NCBI GenBank assembly: GCA_043777895.1
Contig: JAYWHD010000005.1
Span: 1 to 14,737, forward strand
Source: JBDLSY01 sp043777895
Lineage (GTDB): Bacteria; Pseudomonadota; Gammaproteobacteria; Burkholderiales; Burkholderiaceae_C
Direction: 5' to 3'
DNA length: 14,737 nucleotides
Positions 7,602-14,610 of the stretch are shown in pieces (the stretch's first letter is position 1; every line of letters begins with the position of its first letter). The position numbers and the translations under genes are program-made. The notes beneath the pieces were generated by a model. The model was given only the letters and a program-made list of their open reading frames with translations. It did not search any database and was not told the DNA's origin.

Positions 7602-7626
7602 TTTGTTGACTAACTTACCCTACTTG
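7602..7626 (+). promoter_or_regulatory. Putative type 1 IscR operator, site 2 (degenerate), overlapping a -35-like TTGACT
   Basis: This abuts site 1 exactly, repeating TTGACTAA at a 25-bp interval (7581-7588 and 7606-7613). It matches about 16 of 25 consensus positions, mostly in the left half. TTGACT at 7606-7611 also resembles a -35 box, but no good -10 box follows at 16-18 bp, so the promoter itself is unplaced. A 9-bp inverted repeat, GTAGGGTAA (7569-7577) and TTACCCTAC (7615-7623), brackets both sites. Confidence 0.4.
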
Positions 7627-7678
7627 CTTGTGTATGTTTTATATTTTACCTATCAATTAATTGCTAATCGGTTCACTT

Positions 7679-8167
7679 ATGCGTTTAACTACTAAAGGTC
7701 GCTTTGCAGTAACTGCCATGATTGACTTGGCTCTGTGTCAGCAAAATGGTGCAAAAACCGTCACATTATCGGGCATTAGCCACAGACAAAATATCTCATT
7801 GTCTTATTTAGAACAACTATTTGCTAAATTAAGACGAAAAACACTAGTTTTAAGTGTCAGAGGCCCAGGCGGTGGTTATCAACTAAGCCGTGATATCAAC
7901 AGTATCACAGTCGCTGACATTGTTTTGGCAGTTGATGAACCGCTAGATGCAACCCATTGTGGCAGTAAATCGGCGTGTGATACAGGCACTAATGGCAGAG
8001 TTGGGCAGTGTATGACGCACCATTTGTGGGAATCGTTAAATAGCACAATGCTAAATTATTTACATAGTATTAGTTTAAATAGTTTAGTATTACAAGAAAC
8101 CCAAGCTAAAAAAGCTATGCCAACGCATCAAACTATTACATTTTATAAATCAATCGTTACTAAGTAA
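7679..8167 (+). CDS. iscR: Fe-S cluster-sensing transcriptional regulator IscR
   Basis: Rrf2-family winged-helix regulator that binds a [2Fe-2S] cluster and represses isc genes when clusters are plentiful. From the ATG at 7679 it has 162 residues, the same as E. coli IscR, and starts MRLTTKGRFAVTAMIDLAL as the family does; an in-frame TTG at 7661 is possible but unneeded. The helix-turn-helix covers about 28-55 (LSGISHRQNISLSYLEQLFAKLRR) and the wing carries RGPGGGYQLSR (61-71). Cluster ligands are C94, C100, C111 and H114. The spacing C-X5-C-X10-C-X2-H has about five more residues between the second and third Cys than E. coli (C92, C98, C104, H107). The C-terminal 40 residues are not conserved. 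It heads the isc cluster and has IscR-like sites upstream. Confidence 0.95.
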   Translation: MRLTTKGRFAVTAMIDLALCQQNGAKTVTLSGISHRQNISLSYLEQLFAKLRRKTLVLSVRGPGGGYQLSRDINSITVADIVLAVDEPLDATHCGSKSACDTGTNGRVGQCMTHHLWESLNSTMLNYLHSISLNSLVLQETQAKKAMPTHQTITFYKSIVTK

Positions 8168-8261
8168 ATGATAATAAATGACTAAGTAATTTACTAAATA
8201 AACATATACGCAAACACAATTAATACATACATAAATTATAAATATAATCACAGATATAGAT

Positions 8262-8309
8262 AAATAAACATATAAATAAACATATAAATAAAGATATAAA
8301 TAAAGATAT
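8262..8309. repeat. 12-bp tandem repeat x4 between iscR and iscS
   Basis: Four head-to-tail 12-mers: AAATAAACATAT twice (8262-8273, 8274-8285), then AAATAAAGATAT twice (8286-8297, 8298-8309). The single C-to-G change is shared by the last two units, as expected from stepwise duplication. The array lies in the 190-bp iscR-iscS spacer and ends about 48 bp before the iscS ATG. The rest of the spacer is AT-rich and shows no hairpin. Confidence 0.92.
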
Positions 8310-8357
8310 ATATATAACTAATGCTAATAAAACTCATCAATTAAAGTAAACCTTATT

Positions 8358-9611
8358 ATGTCAATTATTCACTATACTTTACCTGCCAGCAGCTTGGTTC
8401 AACCAAGTATGCCAGTGTATATGGACTACTCATCGACTACTCCCATTGACCCCCGAGTTGTTGATGCAATGTTGCCTTGGCTGACTAATCAGTTTGGTAA
8501 CCCTGCTAGTCGTAGCCACGCTTATGGCTGGAGTGCAGAATCGGCTGTAGAAATTGCACGCCAGCACGTAGCCGATTTAGTCGGTGCCGACCCAAGAGAA
8601 ATTGTTTGGACTTCAGGGGCTACCGAAGGCAATAACCTAGCTTTAAAAGGTGCAGCATACTTTTATAAGGACAAAGGCAAACATTTAATTACTGTTAAAA
8701 CAGAACACAAAGCTGTGTTAGATACGTGCCGTGAACTAGAACGTCAAGGGTTTGAAGTCACGTATTTACAACCACAAGACAATGGTTTAATTACTGTTGA
8801 ACAACTGGCTGCCGCCATTCGCCCTGATACCATTATCGTATCAATTATGTGGGTGAATAATGAAATCGGCGTTGTACAGGATATCGCCGCTTTATCGGCT
8901 TTGACGCGTAGTAAAGGTATTGTGTTTCATTGTGATGCCGCACAGGCTACAGGTAAACTAGCCATTAACTTAACCGAAGTACACGCTGATTTAGTGACTT
9001 TTACTGCCCACAAAACTTATGGCCCTAAAGGCATAGGGGCTTTATATGTTCGCCGTAAACCACGGATTCGCCTAGAATCACAAATGCACGGCGGTGGCCA
9101 TGAACGCGGTATGCGTTCTGGTACACTGGCAACCCATCAAATTGTGGGTATGGGTGAATCGTTTCGTTTAGCCAAAGAAGATATGGCTGTTGAGTTACCG
9201 CGTATTACTGCCTTGCGTGACCGCTTATTAAAAGGCTTACAAGGTATGGAAGAAACCTATATTAATGGCGACTTAATACACCGTGTGCCGCATAACCTCA
9301 ATATGAGTTTTAACTATGTAGAAGGTGAATCGCTGATTATGGCAGTTAAAGGTTTAGCTGTTTCCAGTGGCAGTGCCTGTACATCATCCAGTTTAGAACC
9401 TAGCTATGTTTTACGTGCTTTAGGGCGTAATGATGAATTAGCACATAGTTCAATTCGTTTCACGATTGGACGTTTTACTACTGAAGCGGACATTGACTAC
9501 GCCATTCAATTAATGCACACTAAAGTCGGTAAACTGCGTGAATTATCGCCGTTATGGGAGATGTTTAAAGACGGCATAGATTTAAACACTGTGCAGTGGG
9601 CGGCACATTAA
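8358..9611 (+). CDS. iscS: Cysteine desulfurase IscS
   Basis: PLP enzyme that converts L-cysteine to L-alanine and passes the persulfide sulfur to IscU, and also to tRNA thiolation and other acceptors. It has 417 residues against 404 in E. coli; the extra length is a 13-residue N-terminal extension before YMDYSSTTPIDPRV. The PLP lysine is K219 in FTAHKTYGPKGIGALY, H118 stacks on PLP (TEHKAV), and the mobile-loop persulfide cysteine is C341 in SSGSACTSSSLEPS, which is the long-loop group I form typical of IscS rather than SufS. The C-terminus WEMFKDGIDLNTVQWAAH is the IscU-contacting tail. No Shine-Dalgarno sequence precedes the ATG; the in-frame ATG of MPVYMDYSS (codon 18) is an alternative. 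It lies 190 bp after iscR. Confidence 0.97.
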   Translation: MSIIHYTLPASSLVQPSMPVYMDYSSTTPIDPRVVDAMLPWLTNQFGNPASRSHAYGWSAESAVEIARQHVADLVGADPREIVWTSGATEGNNLALKGAAYFYKDKGKHLITVKTEHKAVLDTCRELERQGFEVTYLQPQDNGLITVEQLAAAIRPDTIIVSIMWVNNEIGVVQDIAALSALTRSKGIVFHCDAAQATGKLAINLTEVHADLVTFTAHKTYGPKGIGALYVRRKPRIRLESQMHGGGHERGMRSGTLATHQIVGMGESFRLAKEDMAVELPRITALRDRLLKGLQGMEETYINGDLIHRVPHNLNMSFNYVEGESLIMAVKGLAVSSGSACTSSSLEPSYVLRALGRNDELAHSSIRFTIGRFTTEADIDYAIQLMHTKVGKLRELSPLWEMFKDGIDLNTVQWAAH

Positions 9612-9803
9612 AGTTGAATAAATAATAATATATAAATATATAAGCAATATATTTAATATAAATAGTATTAATATAATACATACTAAATTTAATACATACT
9701 AAATACTAATATTTAGTATATTTATAATATTAATAATATTAATAATATTAATAATAATTAAAATTAATATCAATAAAATTAATAATTACACAAGGATACT
9801 ACC
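9612..9803. other. iscS-iscU spacer: AT-only tract with 9-bp repeats and a hairpin
   Basis: This 192-base spacer is almost entirely A and T. It contains an AT stem-loop with 8-bp arms TACTAAAT (9697-9704) and ATTTAGTA (9711-9718), and three perfect ATAATATTA units (9724-9750) that trail into AATAATTA. No open frame, terminator or clear promoter is visible. A spacer this long between iscS and iscU is unusual for this operon. Confidence 0.8.
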
Positions 9804-10199
9804 ATGGCATACAGCGATAAATTACTAGACCATTACGAAAATCCACGCAATGTAGGCGGTTTTGATAAAAGCGATGACGATGTAGGAACAGGTATGGTGG
9901 GTGCACCTGCCTGTGGTGATGTCATGAAACTACAAATCAAAGTTAATCCAATAACAGGCTTAATTGAAGATGCTAAATTCAAAACTTATGGCTGTGGTTC
10001 TGCAATTGCCTCATCATCGTTAGTCACCGAATGGGTTAAAGGAAAAACTTTAGACCAAGCCTTAGAGATTAAAAATACTTTAATTGCCCAAGAGTTAGCC
10101 CTACCCCCTGTAAAAATTCACTGTTCTATTTTGGCTGAAGATGCCATTAAAGCAGCAATAGACAATTACAAGGCAAAACAAGTCGCTGTGACTGTTTAA
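9804..10199 (+). CDS. iscU: Fe-S cluster assembly scaffold protein IscU
   Basis: Scaffold on which IscS sulfur and iron form [2Fe-2S] and [4Fe-4S] clusters before transfer by HscA/HscB. The 131-residue protein has the three ligand cysteines C37 (GAPACGDV), C64 (TYGCGSAIAS) and C107 (KIHCSI), plus D39 and H106. The HscA recognition motif LPPVK is at 100-104. A one-residue insertion near 50 (NPITG) shifts the later positions by one relative to E. coli. The ATG at 9804 follows AAGGA at a spacing of seven, the best Shine-Dalgarno sequence in the window, fitting the high demand for IscU. It lies 192 bp after iscS and 55 bp before iscA. Confidence 0.97.
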   Translation: MAYSDKLLDHYENPRNVGGFDKSDDDVGTGMVGAPACGDVMKLQIKVNPITGLIEDAKFKTYGCGSAIASSSLVTEWVKGKTLDQALEIKNTLIAQELALPPVKIHCSILAEDAIKAAIDNYKAKQVAVTV

Positions 10200-10254
10200 T
10201 TTTTTGTTTTAAAAATCTCTTAATACATACCTCAATATCCAATATCCTTATATT

Positions 10255-10578
10255 ATGTCTGTTACCTTATCTGTTGCTGCTGTCAAACATATTAACCGCT
10301 CGTTGTCTAAGCGCGGCAAAGGTATTGGTGTACGCTTAGGCGTTAAAACTACGGGGTGTTCAGGTTTAGCGTACAAACTAGAATTTGTTGATGATACATT
10401 GCCCGAAGATGTTGTATTTGATGTAGAGGGCATTAAAGTTATGGTTGATCCAAAATCAATGCCTTATGTAGACGGAACGCAATTAGATTTTGTACGTGAA
10501 GGTTTAAACGAAGGGTTTAAATTTAATAACCCTAATGAGCGTGACCGCTGCGGTTGTGGTGAATCGTTTCGTGTGTGA
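10255..10578 (+). CDS. iscA: Iron-sulfur cluster assembly/carrier protein IscA
   Basis: A-type carrier that receives clusters from the IscU machinery and hands them to targets, especially [4Fe-4S] proteins. It has 107 residues, as in E. coli IscA, with the three conserved cysteines C35 (KTTGCSGLAY) and C99/C101 (DRCGCGESF). Residues 1-107 match the family with no extension: MSVTLSVAAVKHI at the start and SFRV at the end. It lies between iscU and hscB; its TGA overlaps an in-frame GTG that could start hscB. The short iscU-iscA gap (55 bp) holds only AT-rich sequence. Confidence 0.96.
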   Translation: MSVTLSVAAVKHINRSLSKRGKGIGVRLGVKTTGCSGLAYKLEFVDDTLPEDVVFDVEGIKVMVDPKSMPYVDGTQLDFVREGLNEGFKFNNPNERDRCGCGESFRV

Positions 10579-10586
10579 TAAAAAAT

Positions 10587-11078
10587 ATGAACCTTGCTTC
10601 TGACGATTTTACGCTATTGTCTATCCCACAACAATATGCCATAGATTTAACTGTGTTACATACACAGTGGAAGACACTTATGGCTATCACCCACCCAGAC
10701 CGCTTCATACAAAGCAGTGCCAATGAACAACGTTTAGCTATGCAACGGTCTATGCGGATTAATGAAGCATATCAGCGTTTAAAAAATCCACTAAAACGGG
10801 CAGAATATTTGTGTCATTTACGCGGCGTTCATATTAATACTGAAAATAATACTGCGATGTCCGCCACATTTTTAATGCAACAAATAGAATGGCATGAAGC
10901 CTTAGCAGATGCCAGTCATGACATAGACAAGCAACGCATTAAAAATAAATTATTAGCTCAAGCAGATGATTATAAAAACAGTATCCAAACTGCTTTGGAC
11001 ATTAATAACGATACCAATACTGCAGCAACATTCATTTTATCTTGGTTATTTATTGATAAATTAGTTAAGCAAATTTAA
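10587..11078 (+). CDS. hscB: Fe-S cluster co-chaperone HscB (J-protein)
   Basis: DnaJ-like type III co-chaperone that brings IscU to HscA and stimulates its ATPase through the J-domain. From the ATG at 10587 it has 163 residues, close to E. coli HscB (171). The N-terminal J-domain (about 5-75) has HPD at 36-38 (AITHPDRF), then the helix III pattern RSMRINEAYQRLKNPLKRAEYLCHLRG. The C-terminal three-helix region (about 85-163) binds IscU; it contains LMQQIEWHEAL, the usual first helix. An upstream GTG at 10575 would add four residues and overlap the iscA stop in GTGA; neither start has a Shine-Dalgarno sequence. The gene is followed by a long repeat-filled spacer before hscA, whereas hscB and hscA are often nearly contiguous in other species. 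Confidence 0.93.
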   Translation: MNLASDDFTLLSIPQQYAIDLTVLHTQWKTLMAITHPDRFIQSSANEQRLAMQRSMRINEAYQRLKNPLKRAEYLCHLRGVHINTENNTAMSATFLMQQIEWHEALADASHDIDKQRIKNKLLAQADDYKNSIQTALDINNDTNTAATFILSWLFIDKLVKQI

Positions 11079-11137
11079 TATTTTCTTAAATATATTGCCT
11101 TAAATATAATTAATATTTAAATATATTACTATATTAA

Positions 11138-11207
11138 TATAGTAGTGTATTAATGTATTACCTTAAACTATAGTAGTGTATTAATGTATTAATGTATTAC
11201 CTTAAAC
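11138..11207. repeat. Tandem 31-bp duplication with nested 8-bp duplication upstream of hscA
   Basis: A 31-bp unit at 11138-11168 (starting TATAGTAGTGTATTAATG, ending ACCTTAAAC) repeats at 11169-11207. The second copy is 39 bp because AATGTATT is itself doubled. Further downstream are TTTTTAA x3 (11222-11242) and TTTATAG x2.9 (11243-11262), ending 13 bp before the hscA ATG. The whole 197-bp hscB-hscA spacer is thus largely made of tandem repeats. No promoter can be picked with confidence. Confidence 0.9.
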
Positions 11208-11275
11208 TTTATAAGTTACAATTTTTAATTTTTAATTTTTAATTTATAGTTTATAGTTTATAACAACTCTCATTT

Positions 11276-13141
11276 ATGGCACTTTTACAGATATCTGAAC
11301 CGAACCAAGCACCCGACCCACACGCTAGACGGATTGCAATTGGTATTGACTTAGGCACTACCCACAGTTTAGTTGCAGCAGTTCGGTCATCAAACGCAGA
11401 ATGCCTACCCGATGAACAAGGGAAAAATTTGTTGCCTAGTGTAGTAGCTTATCCCAAAAAAGGTGGCCGTATTTATGGTTTAGCCGCTGAATTAGCCCTA
11501 CAAACAACAGACGATATCACAGTTATTAGCTCCGCTAAACGCTTAATGGGACGTACTAGCCGTGATATTACTAATTCTCAATACCTGCCATATACCATTA
11601 CTGATGTTGATGGTATGGCACATATATGTACTGTACAAGGCAATAAATCGCCCATTGAGGTGTCTGCCGAAATTTTAGCTTTACTAAGACAACGGGCTGA
11701 AGATACTTTTGATGATGCTATTTATGGGGCGGTAATTACCGTACCCGCTTATTTTGATGATGCCCAGCGTCAAGCCACTAAAGATGCCGCACAATTAGCG
11801 GGCTTAAATGTATTACGTTTAATTAATGAGCCTACCGCTGCTGCGATTGCCTACGGCTTAGACCAAGCAGCTGAAGGTTTATATTTAGTCTATGACTTAG
11901 GTGGCGGTACGTTTGATATATCGCTATTACGTATGAGTGCTGGCGTATTTGAGGTGATTGCAACAGGCGGCGATGCCGCTTTAGGCGGTGATGACTTTGA
12001 TATTGCTTTGGCACAAGCAGCCTTAAAACAAGCAAAATTATCAAGCTTAGATACTTTTAGTGTACTACAACGGCAGACTATATTAATGGCGGCTAAATCA
12101 GCTAAGCACGCTTTGTCTAATGTAACGGCTGTTGATGTCAATTTAATGGGTAAAACTATTAATATTACTAAAAAGCTATTTCAGCAAAGTACGCAATCAC
12201 TCATTAATCGCACCTTAGAACTCACTACAAAAGTATTAAAAGAAGCACAATACACTATTGATGATATCAATGAATTAGTCGCTGTAGGTGGTTCAACACG
12301 AATGCCCGCAGTATTGGCTGCCTTAGAGCGTCTACTCAAAAAACCACCTTTTACCAGTTTGAATCCTGATGAAGTCGTTGCTTTAGGTGCTGCCATACAA
12401 GCCCATCAACTGGCAGGCTACACAATGGGCGGTGATAATCCTTTATTACTATTAGATGTAACGCCTTTGTCTTTAGGGATAGAAATGATGGGAAGGATAG
12501 TAGAACGTATTATTCCACGGAATAGTCCCTTGCCTTGTGCTTATGCCCAAGACTTTACGACTTATCAAGACGGTCAAACTGCTTTAGCAATACACGTCTT
12601 ACAAGGCGAACGCGATACTGTAGAAGATTGCCGTTCATTGGCTCGTTTTGAATTGCGTGGAATTCCGCCGATGCCAGCAGGCGGTGCACGCATTCGTGTG
12701 ACTTTTACAGTAGATACCGATGGCTTGTTAACAGTATCGGCTTTAGAAACCAGCAGTGGTGTAGAGGCAGCCGTACACGTTAAACCCAGTTATGGCTTAA
12801 AAGATGACGTTATTACCAGTATGTTACAAGATGGATTTGCAACAGCTCACAGTGATATGTTAGAACGTGCCTTGCGTATTGCTATCGTGGATGGCAACCG
12901 TTTAGTGGCAGCAACCCAAAAAGCCCTAGAAAGCGATGCACATTTATTAAGTGTAACAGATTTAAATGCAATCCAAGCAGCAATAAAGGCTTTAGAAACA
13001 AGCATTACCGTCAAACAATCAGCGACTGATATTGAACAAGCTGTTCAAAGACTTAACCATACAACTGAAGCATTTGCTGCTATGCGAATGAATGAAAGTA
13101 TTAAACAGGTATTGACTGGCAAAGCCATTAGTGAATGGTAA
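11276..13141 (+). CDS. hscA: Fe-S cluster assembly Hsp70 chaperone HscA
   Basis: Specialised Hsp70 that binds LPPVK of IscU and uses ATP to drive cluster release. It has 621 residues (E. coli 616). The ATPase domain shows GIDLGTTHS (23-31, phosphate 1), INEPTAAAIAYGLD (183-196, connect 1), YDLGGGTFDISLLRM (206-220, phosphate 2) and VGGSTRMP (337-344, adenosine). LLLLDVTPLSLGIE (about 390-403) marks the linker and start of the substrate-binding domain. The helical lid runs from about 520 to the end and lacks the EEVD-like tail of DnaK. MALLQISEP followed by PDPHARRIAIGIDLG is typical of betaproteobacterial HscA. It ends the recognisable isc cluster: no fdx follows. Confidence 0.97.
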   Translation: MALLQISEPNQAPDPHARRIAIGIDLGTTHSLVAAVRSSNAECLPDEQGKNLLPSVVAYPKKGGRIYGLAAELALQTTDDITVISSAKRLMGRTSRDITNSQYLPYTITDVDGMAHICTVQGNKSPIEVSAEILALLRQRAEDTFDDAIYGAVITVPAYFDDAQRQATKDAAQLAGLNVLRLINEPTAAAIAYGLDQAAEGLYLVYDLGGGTFDISLLRMSAGVFEVIATGGDAALGGDDFDIALAQAALKQAKLSSLDTFSVLQRQTILMAAKSAKHALSNVTAVDVNLMGKTINITKKLFQQSTQSLINRTLELTTKVLKEAQYTIDDINELVAVGGSTRMPAVLAALERLLKKPPFTSLNPDEVVALGAAIQAHQLAGYTMGGDNPLLLLDVTPLSLGIEMMGRIVERIIPRNSPLPCAYAQDFTTYQDGQTALAIHVLQGERDTVEDCRSLARFELRGIPPMPAGGARIRVTFTVDTDGLLTVSALETSSGVEAAVHVKPSYGLKDDVITSMLQDGFATAHSDMLERALRIAIVDGNRLVAATQKALESDAHLLSVTDLNAIQAAIKALETSITVKQSATDIEQAVQRLNHTTEAFAAMRMNESIKQVLTGKAISEW

Positions 13142-13243
13142 TATTTTTATAATTTAGCCGTAAAATGTAGAGTAGCTTTTATTTAACCTATTAATAATCA
13201 CATTGATAATATAAATATATTAAAAATATATAAACAACCGTAC

Positions 13244-13295
13244 TATTTGGGTATAAATAGGATTAAGTAAAAATAATCTATCCTATGTCCAAATA
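13244..13295 (+). promoter_or_regulatory. Nested inverted repeat in the leader of the TerC-family gene
   Basis: An outer pair TATTTGG (13244-13250) / CCAAATA (13289-13295) encloses an inner pair ATAGGAT (13257-13263) / ATCCTAT (13280-13286), with an asymmetric internal loop (6 against 2 bases) and a 16-base apical loop. A competing pair GATTA (13261-13265) / TAATC (13274-13278) could replace the inner stem. The arms are all exact and lie 33-84 bp before the ATG. It is neither followed by a T-run nor GC-rich, so it is not an ordinary hscA terminator. A regulatory leader RNA or an operator dyad are the two readings. Confidence 0.5.
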
Positions 13296-13327
13296 CTAAT
13301 CAACAACCCCTCTAAAGAACTCTATTT

Positions 13328-14299
13328 ATGAATGATATTGCACATACGGGAACGCCTATTTTATATGCGGGCTTTGGTTTTCTAGTCATCGTTTTACTAC
13401 TGATAGACTTTCTATTGTTACGCGCACAAGGCAGCCATAAAGTGTCTACAAAAGAGGCTGCCTGCTGGTCAGTCGTCTGGCTGTGTGCGGCAGGTACATT
13501 TGGAGCATGGCTGTGGTGGCATCTTAATGGGCAATATGGTCCAGAAATCGCTAACCGTAAAACCCTTGAATTTGCAACAGGGTATCTAATTGAAAAAGGA
13601 CTTGCCATTGAAAACGTATTCGTTTGGATTACCATTTTCACCTATTTTGCAATACCCGCAGAGTTCCAAAAACGTGTCTTACTATGGGGTGTAATCGGTG
13701 CAATTGTGATGCGTGCTATATTAATCTACCTAGGTGCGATTATGATTCAACAGTTTACTTGGATATTTTATGTATTTGGTGCATTTTTAGTATTCACAGG
13801 TATCAAAATGTTTTTCTTTACTGGCAAAACTAGCAATATAGAGTCAAATCCATTGCTGGGTTGGTTGAAAAAATATTTACCTATGACTAATAAACTACAC
13901 GGCGAAAGTTTTTCAATTATGGAAAACGGTAAACGGGTACTAACCCCTTTATTTTTAGTGCTTATTTTAGTAGAAGTGAGCGATTTGATTTTTTCGGTAG
14001 ACAGTATCCCTGCTATTTTTTCAATTACCAACGACCCATTTATTGTATTTACTGCTAATACTTTTGCTATCCTTGGCTTGCGGGCAATGTACTTTTTACT
14101 GGCTGATGTATCTGATCGCTTCCATCTTTTAGGCTATGGTTTAGCCATTATTGTTACCTTAGTAGGCGTGAAAATGCTAATGATGGATTACTATAAACTA
14201 CCGATTGTTTGGATGCTTTTAATAGTATTTGGCGTACTAGCTATTTCTATAATAGCAAGCTTACTCACTACACCACCCACTGAAAAACCACAAGAATAA
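13328..14299 (+). CDS. TerC/Alx-family integral membrane protein
   Basis: A 323-residue inner-membrane protein of the TerC superfamily, closest in pattern and length to E. coli Alx (321 aa), which exports Mn2+ and responds to alkaline pH. About eight or nine hydrophobic segments are visible (about 10-32, 46-66, 80-108, 116-142, 145-164, 205-228, 236-258, 265-287, 292-313). The two family acidic motifs are EFATGYLIEKGLAIENVFVW (81-100) and LVEVSDLIFSVDSIPAIFS (214-232), with E216, D219 and D225 placed to bind a metal. At position 95 this protein has Glu where the family usually has Asp (VDN). It stands alone 186 bp after hscA with a structured leader. A Mn2+ role is family inference; tellurite resistance is only the historical name. 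Confidence 0.9.
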   Translation: MNDIAHTGTPILYAGFGFLVIVLLLIDFLLLRAQGSHKVSTKEAACWSVVWLCAAGTFGAWLWWHLNGQYGPEIANRKTLEFATGYLIEKGLAIENVFVWITIFTYFAIPAEFQKRVLLWGVIGAIVMRAILIYLGAIMIQQFTWIFYVFGAFLVFTGIKMFFFTGKTSNIESNPLLGWLKKYLPMTNKLHGESFSIMENGKRVLTPLFLVLILVEVSDLIFSVDSIPAIFSITNDPFIVFTANTFAILGLRAMYFLLADVSDRFHLLGYGLAIIVTLVGVKMLMMDYYKLPIVWMLLIVFGVLAISIIASLLTTPPTEKPQE

Positions 14300-14313
14300 C
14301 TGTTATTACAGTT
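14298..14313 (+). terminator. Weak hairpin overlapping the TerC stop codon
   Basis: AACTGT (14298-14303) and ACAGTT (14308-14313) pair around the loop TATT, followed by TTAAAT. The stem begins in the TAA stop codon, has two G-C pairs, and the T-run is broken after TTTT. It might end transcription of the TerC gene, but weakly. Confidence 0.3.
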
Positions 14314-14483
14314 TTAAATAAATTAATTCTGCATTACTACTTTAGTATGGCTCAAGCATAGACTCTAAAAATTTTTAGCAAAAATAATGTTTATAAATAA
14401 CGCTTATTTTAGATAAAAAATATGCTAACTCTATTTAAGTAGTAAACTCATAAAAGTCCATACAGCATAATTTTTTAATTTAG

Positions 14484-14533
14484 TTATCCCCTTAACCTGT
14501 GGATAACTAATGATTTTAGTTTATTTATCCCTA
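14484..14533. promoter_or_regulatory. Cluster of DnaA-box-like sites
   Basis: TGTGGATAA at 14498-14506 is the exact reverse complement of the consensus DnaA box TTATCCACA. TTATCCCCT (14484-14492) and TTATCCCTA (14525-14533) each match 7 of 9. The first two face each other as a dyad, GTTATCC (14483-14489) / GGATAAC (14501-14507). Three such 9-mers within 50 bp of non-coding DNA, followed by AT repeats, suggest a DnaA-bound site; other dyad-binding proteins remain possible. Confidence 0.5.
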
Positions 14534-14610
14534 TAAATATCAGTACTTAGTGTGATTGCTTAATATTTAGGCAACACCTAATATAATCTATACAAGCTAA
14601 TATATTTGGA

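Noticed and set aside
7661..7678. TTG start extending iscR by six residues
   Set aside because: The ATG at 7679 gives the exact family N-terminus (MRLTTKGRFAV) and the same length as E. coli IscR; no Shine-Dalgarno sequence supports the TTG.
8262..8309. CRISPR-like array
   Set aside because: The units are contiguous with no spacers, only 12 bp long, and AT-only except for one base per unit. No cas genes are present. The same applies to the 15-mers at 14611-14685.
11832..12396. Several short minus-strand open frames inside hscA
   Set aside because: Antisense shadows of a conserved Hsp70 gene, with no family resemblance.
13142..13243. Intrinsic terminator directly after hscA
   Set aside because: No stable hairpin followed by a T-run was found; the sequence is AT-rich and unstructured.
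13142..13327. A yybP-ykoY manganese riboswitch ahead of the TerC gene
   Set aside because: I looked for the conserved G-rich GGGGAGUA-type core and its paired elements and do not see them. The structure there is reported only as an unassigned leader element.
13312..13641. 109-codon minus-strand open frame over the start of the TerC gene
   Set aside because: It overlaps a well-supported membrane protein on plus and has no recognisable domain or start signal.
14365..14378. Palindrome CTAAAAATTTTTAG as an operator
   Set aside because: It is perfect, but it is a short A-run/T-run dyad in AT-rich DNA, where such palindromes arise by chance, and nothing nearby needs it.
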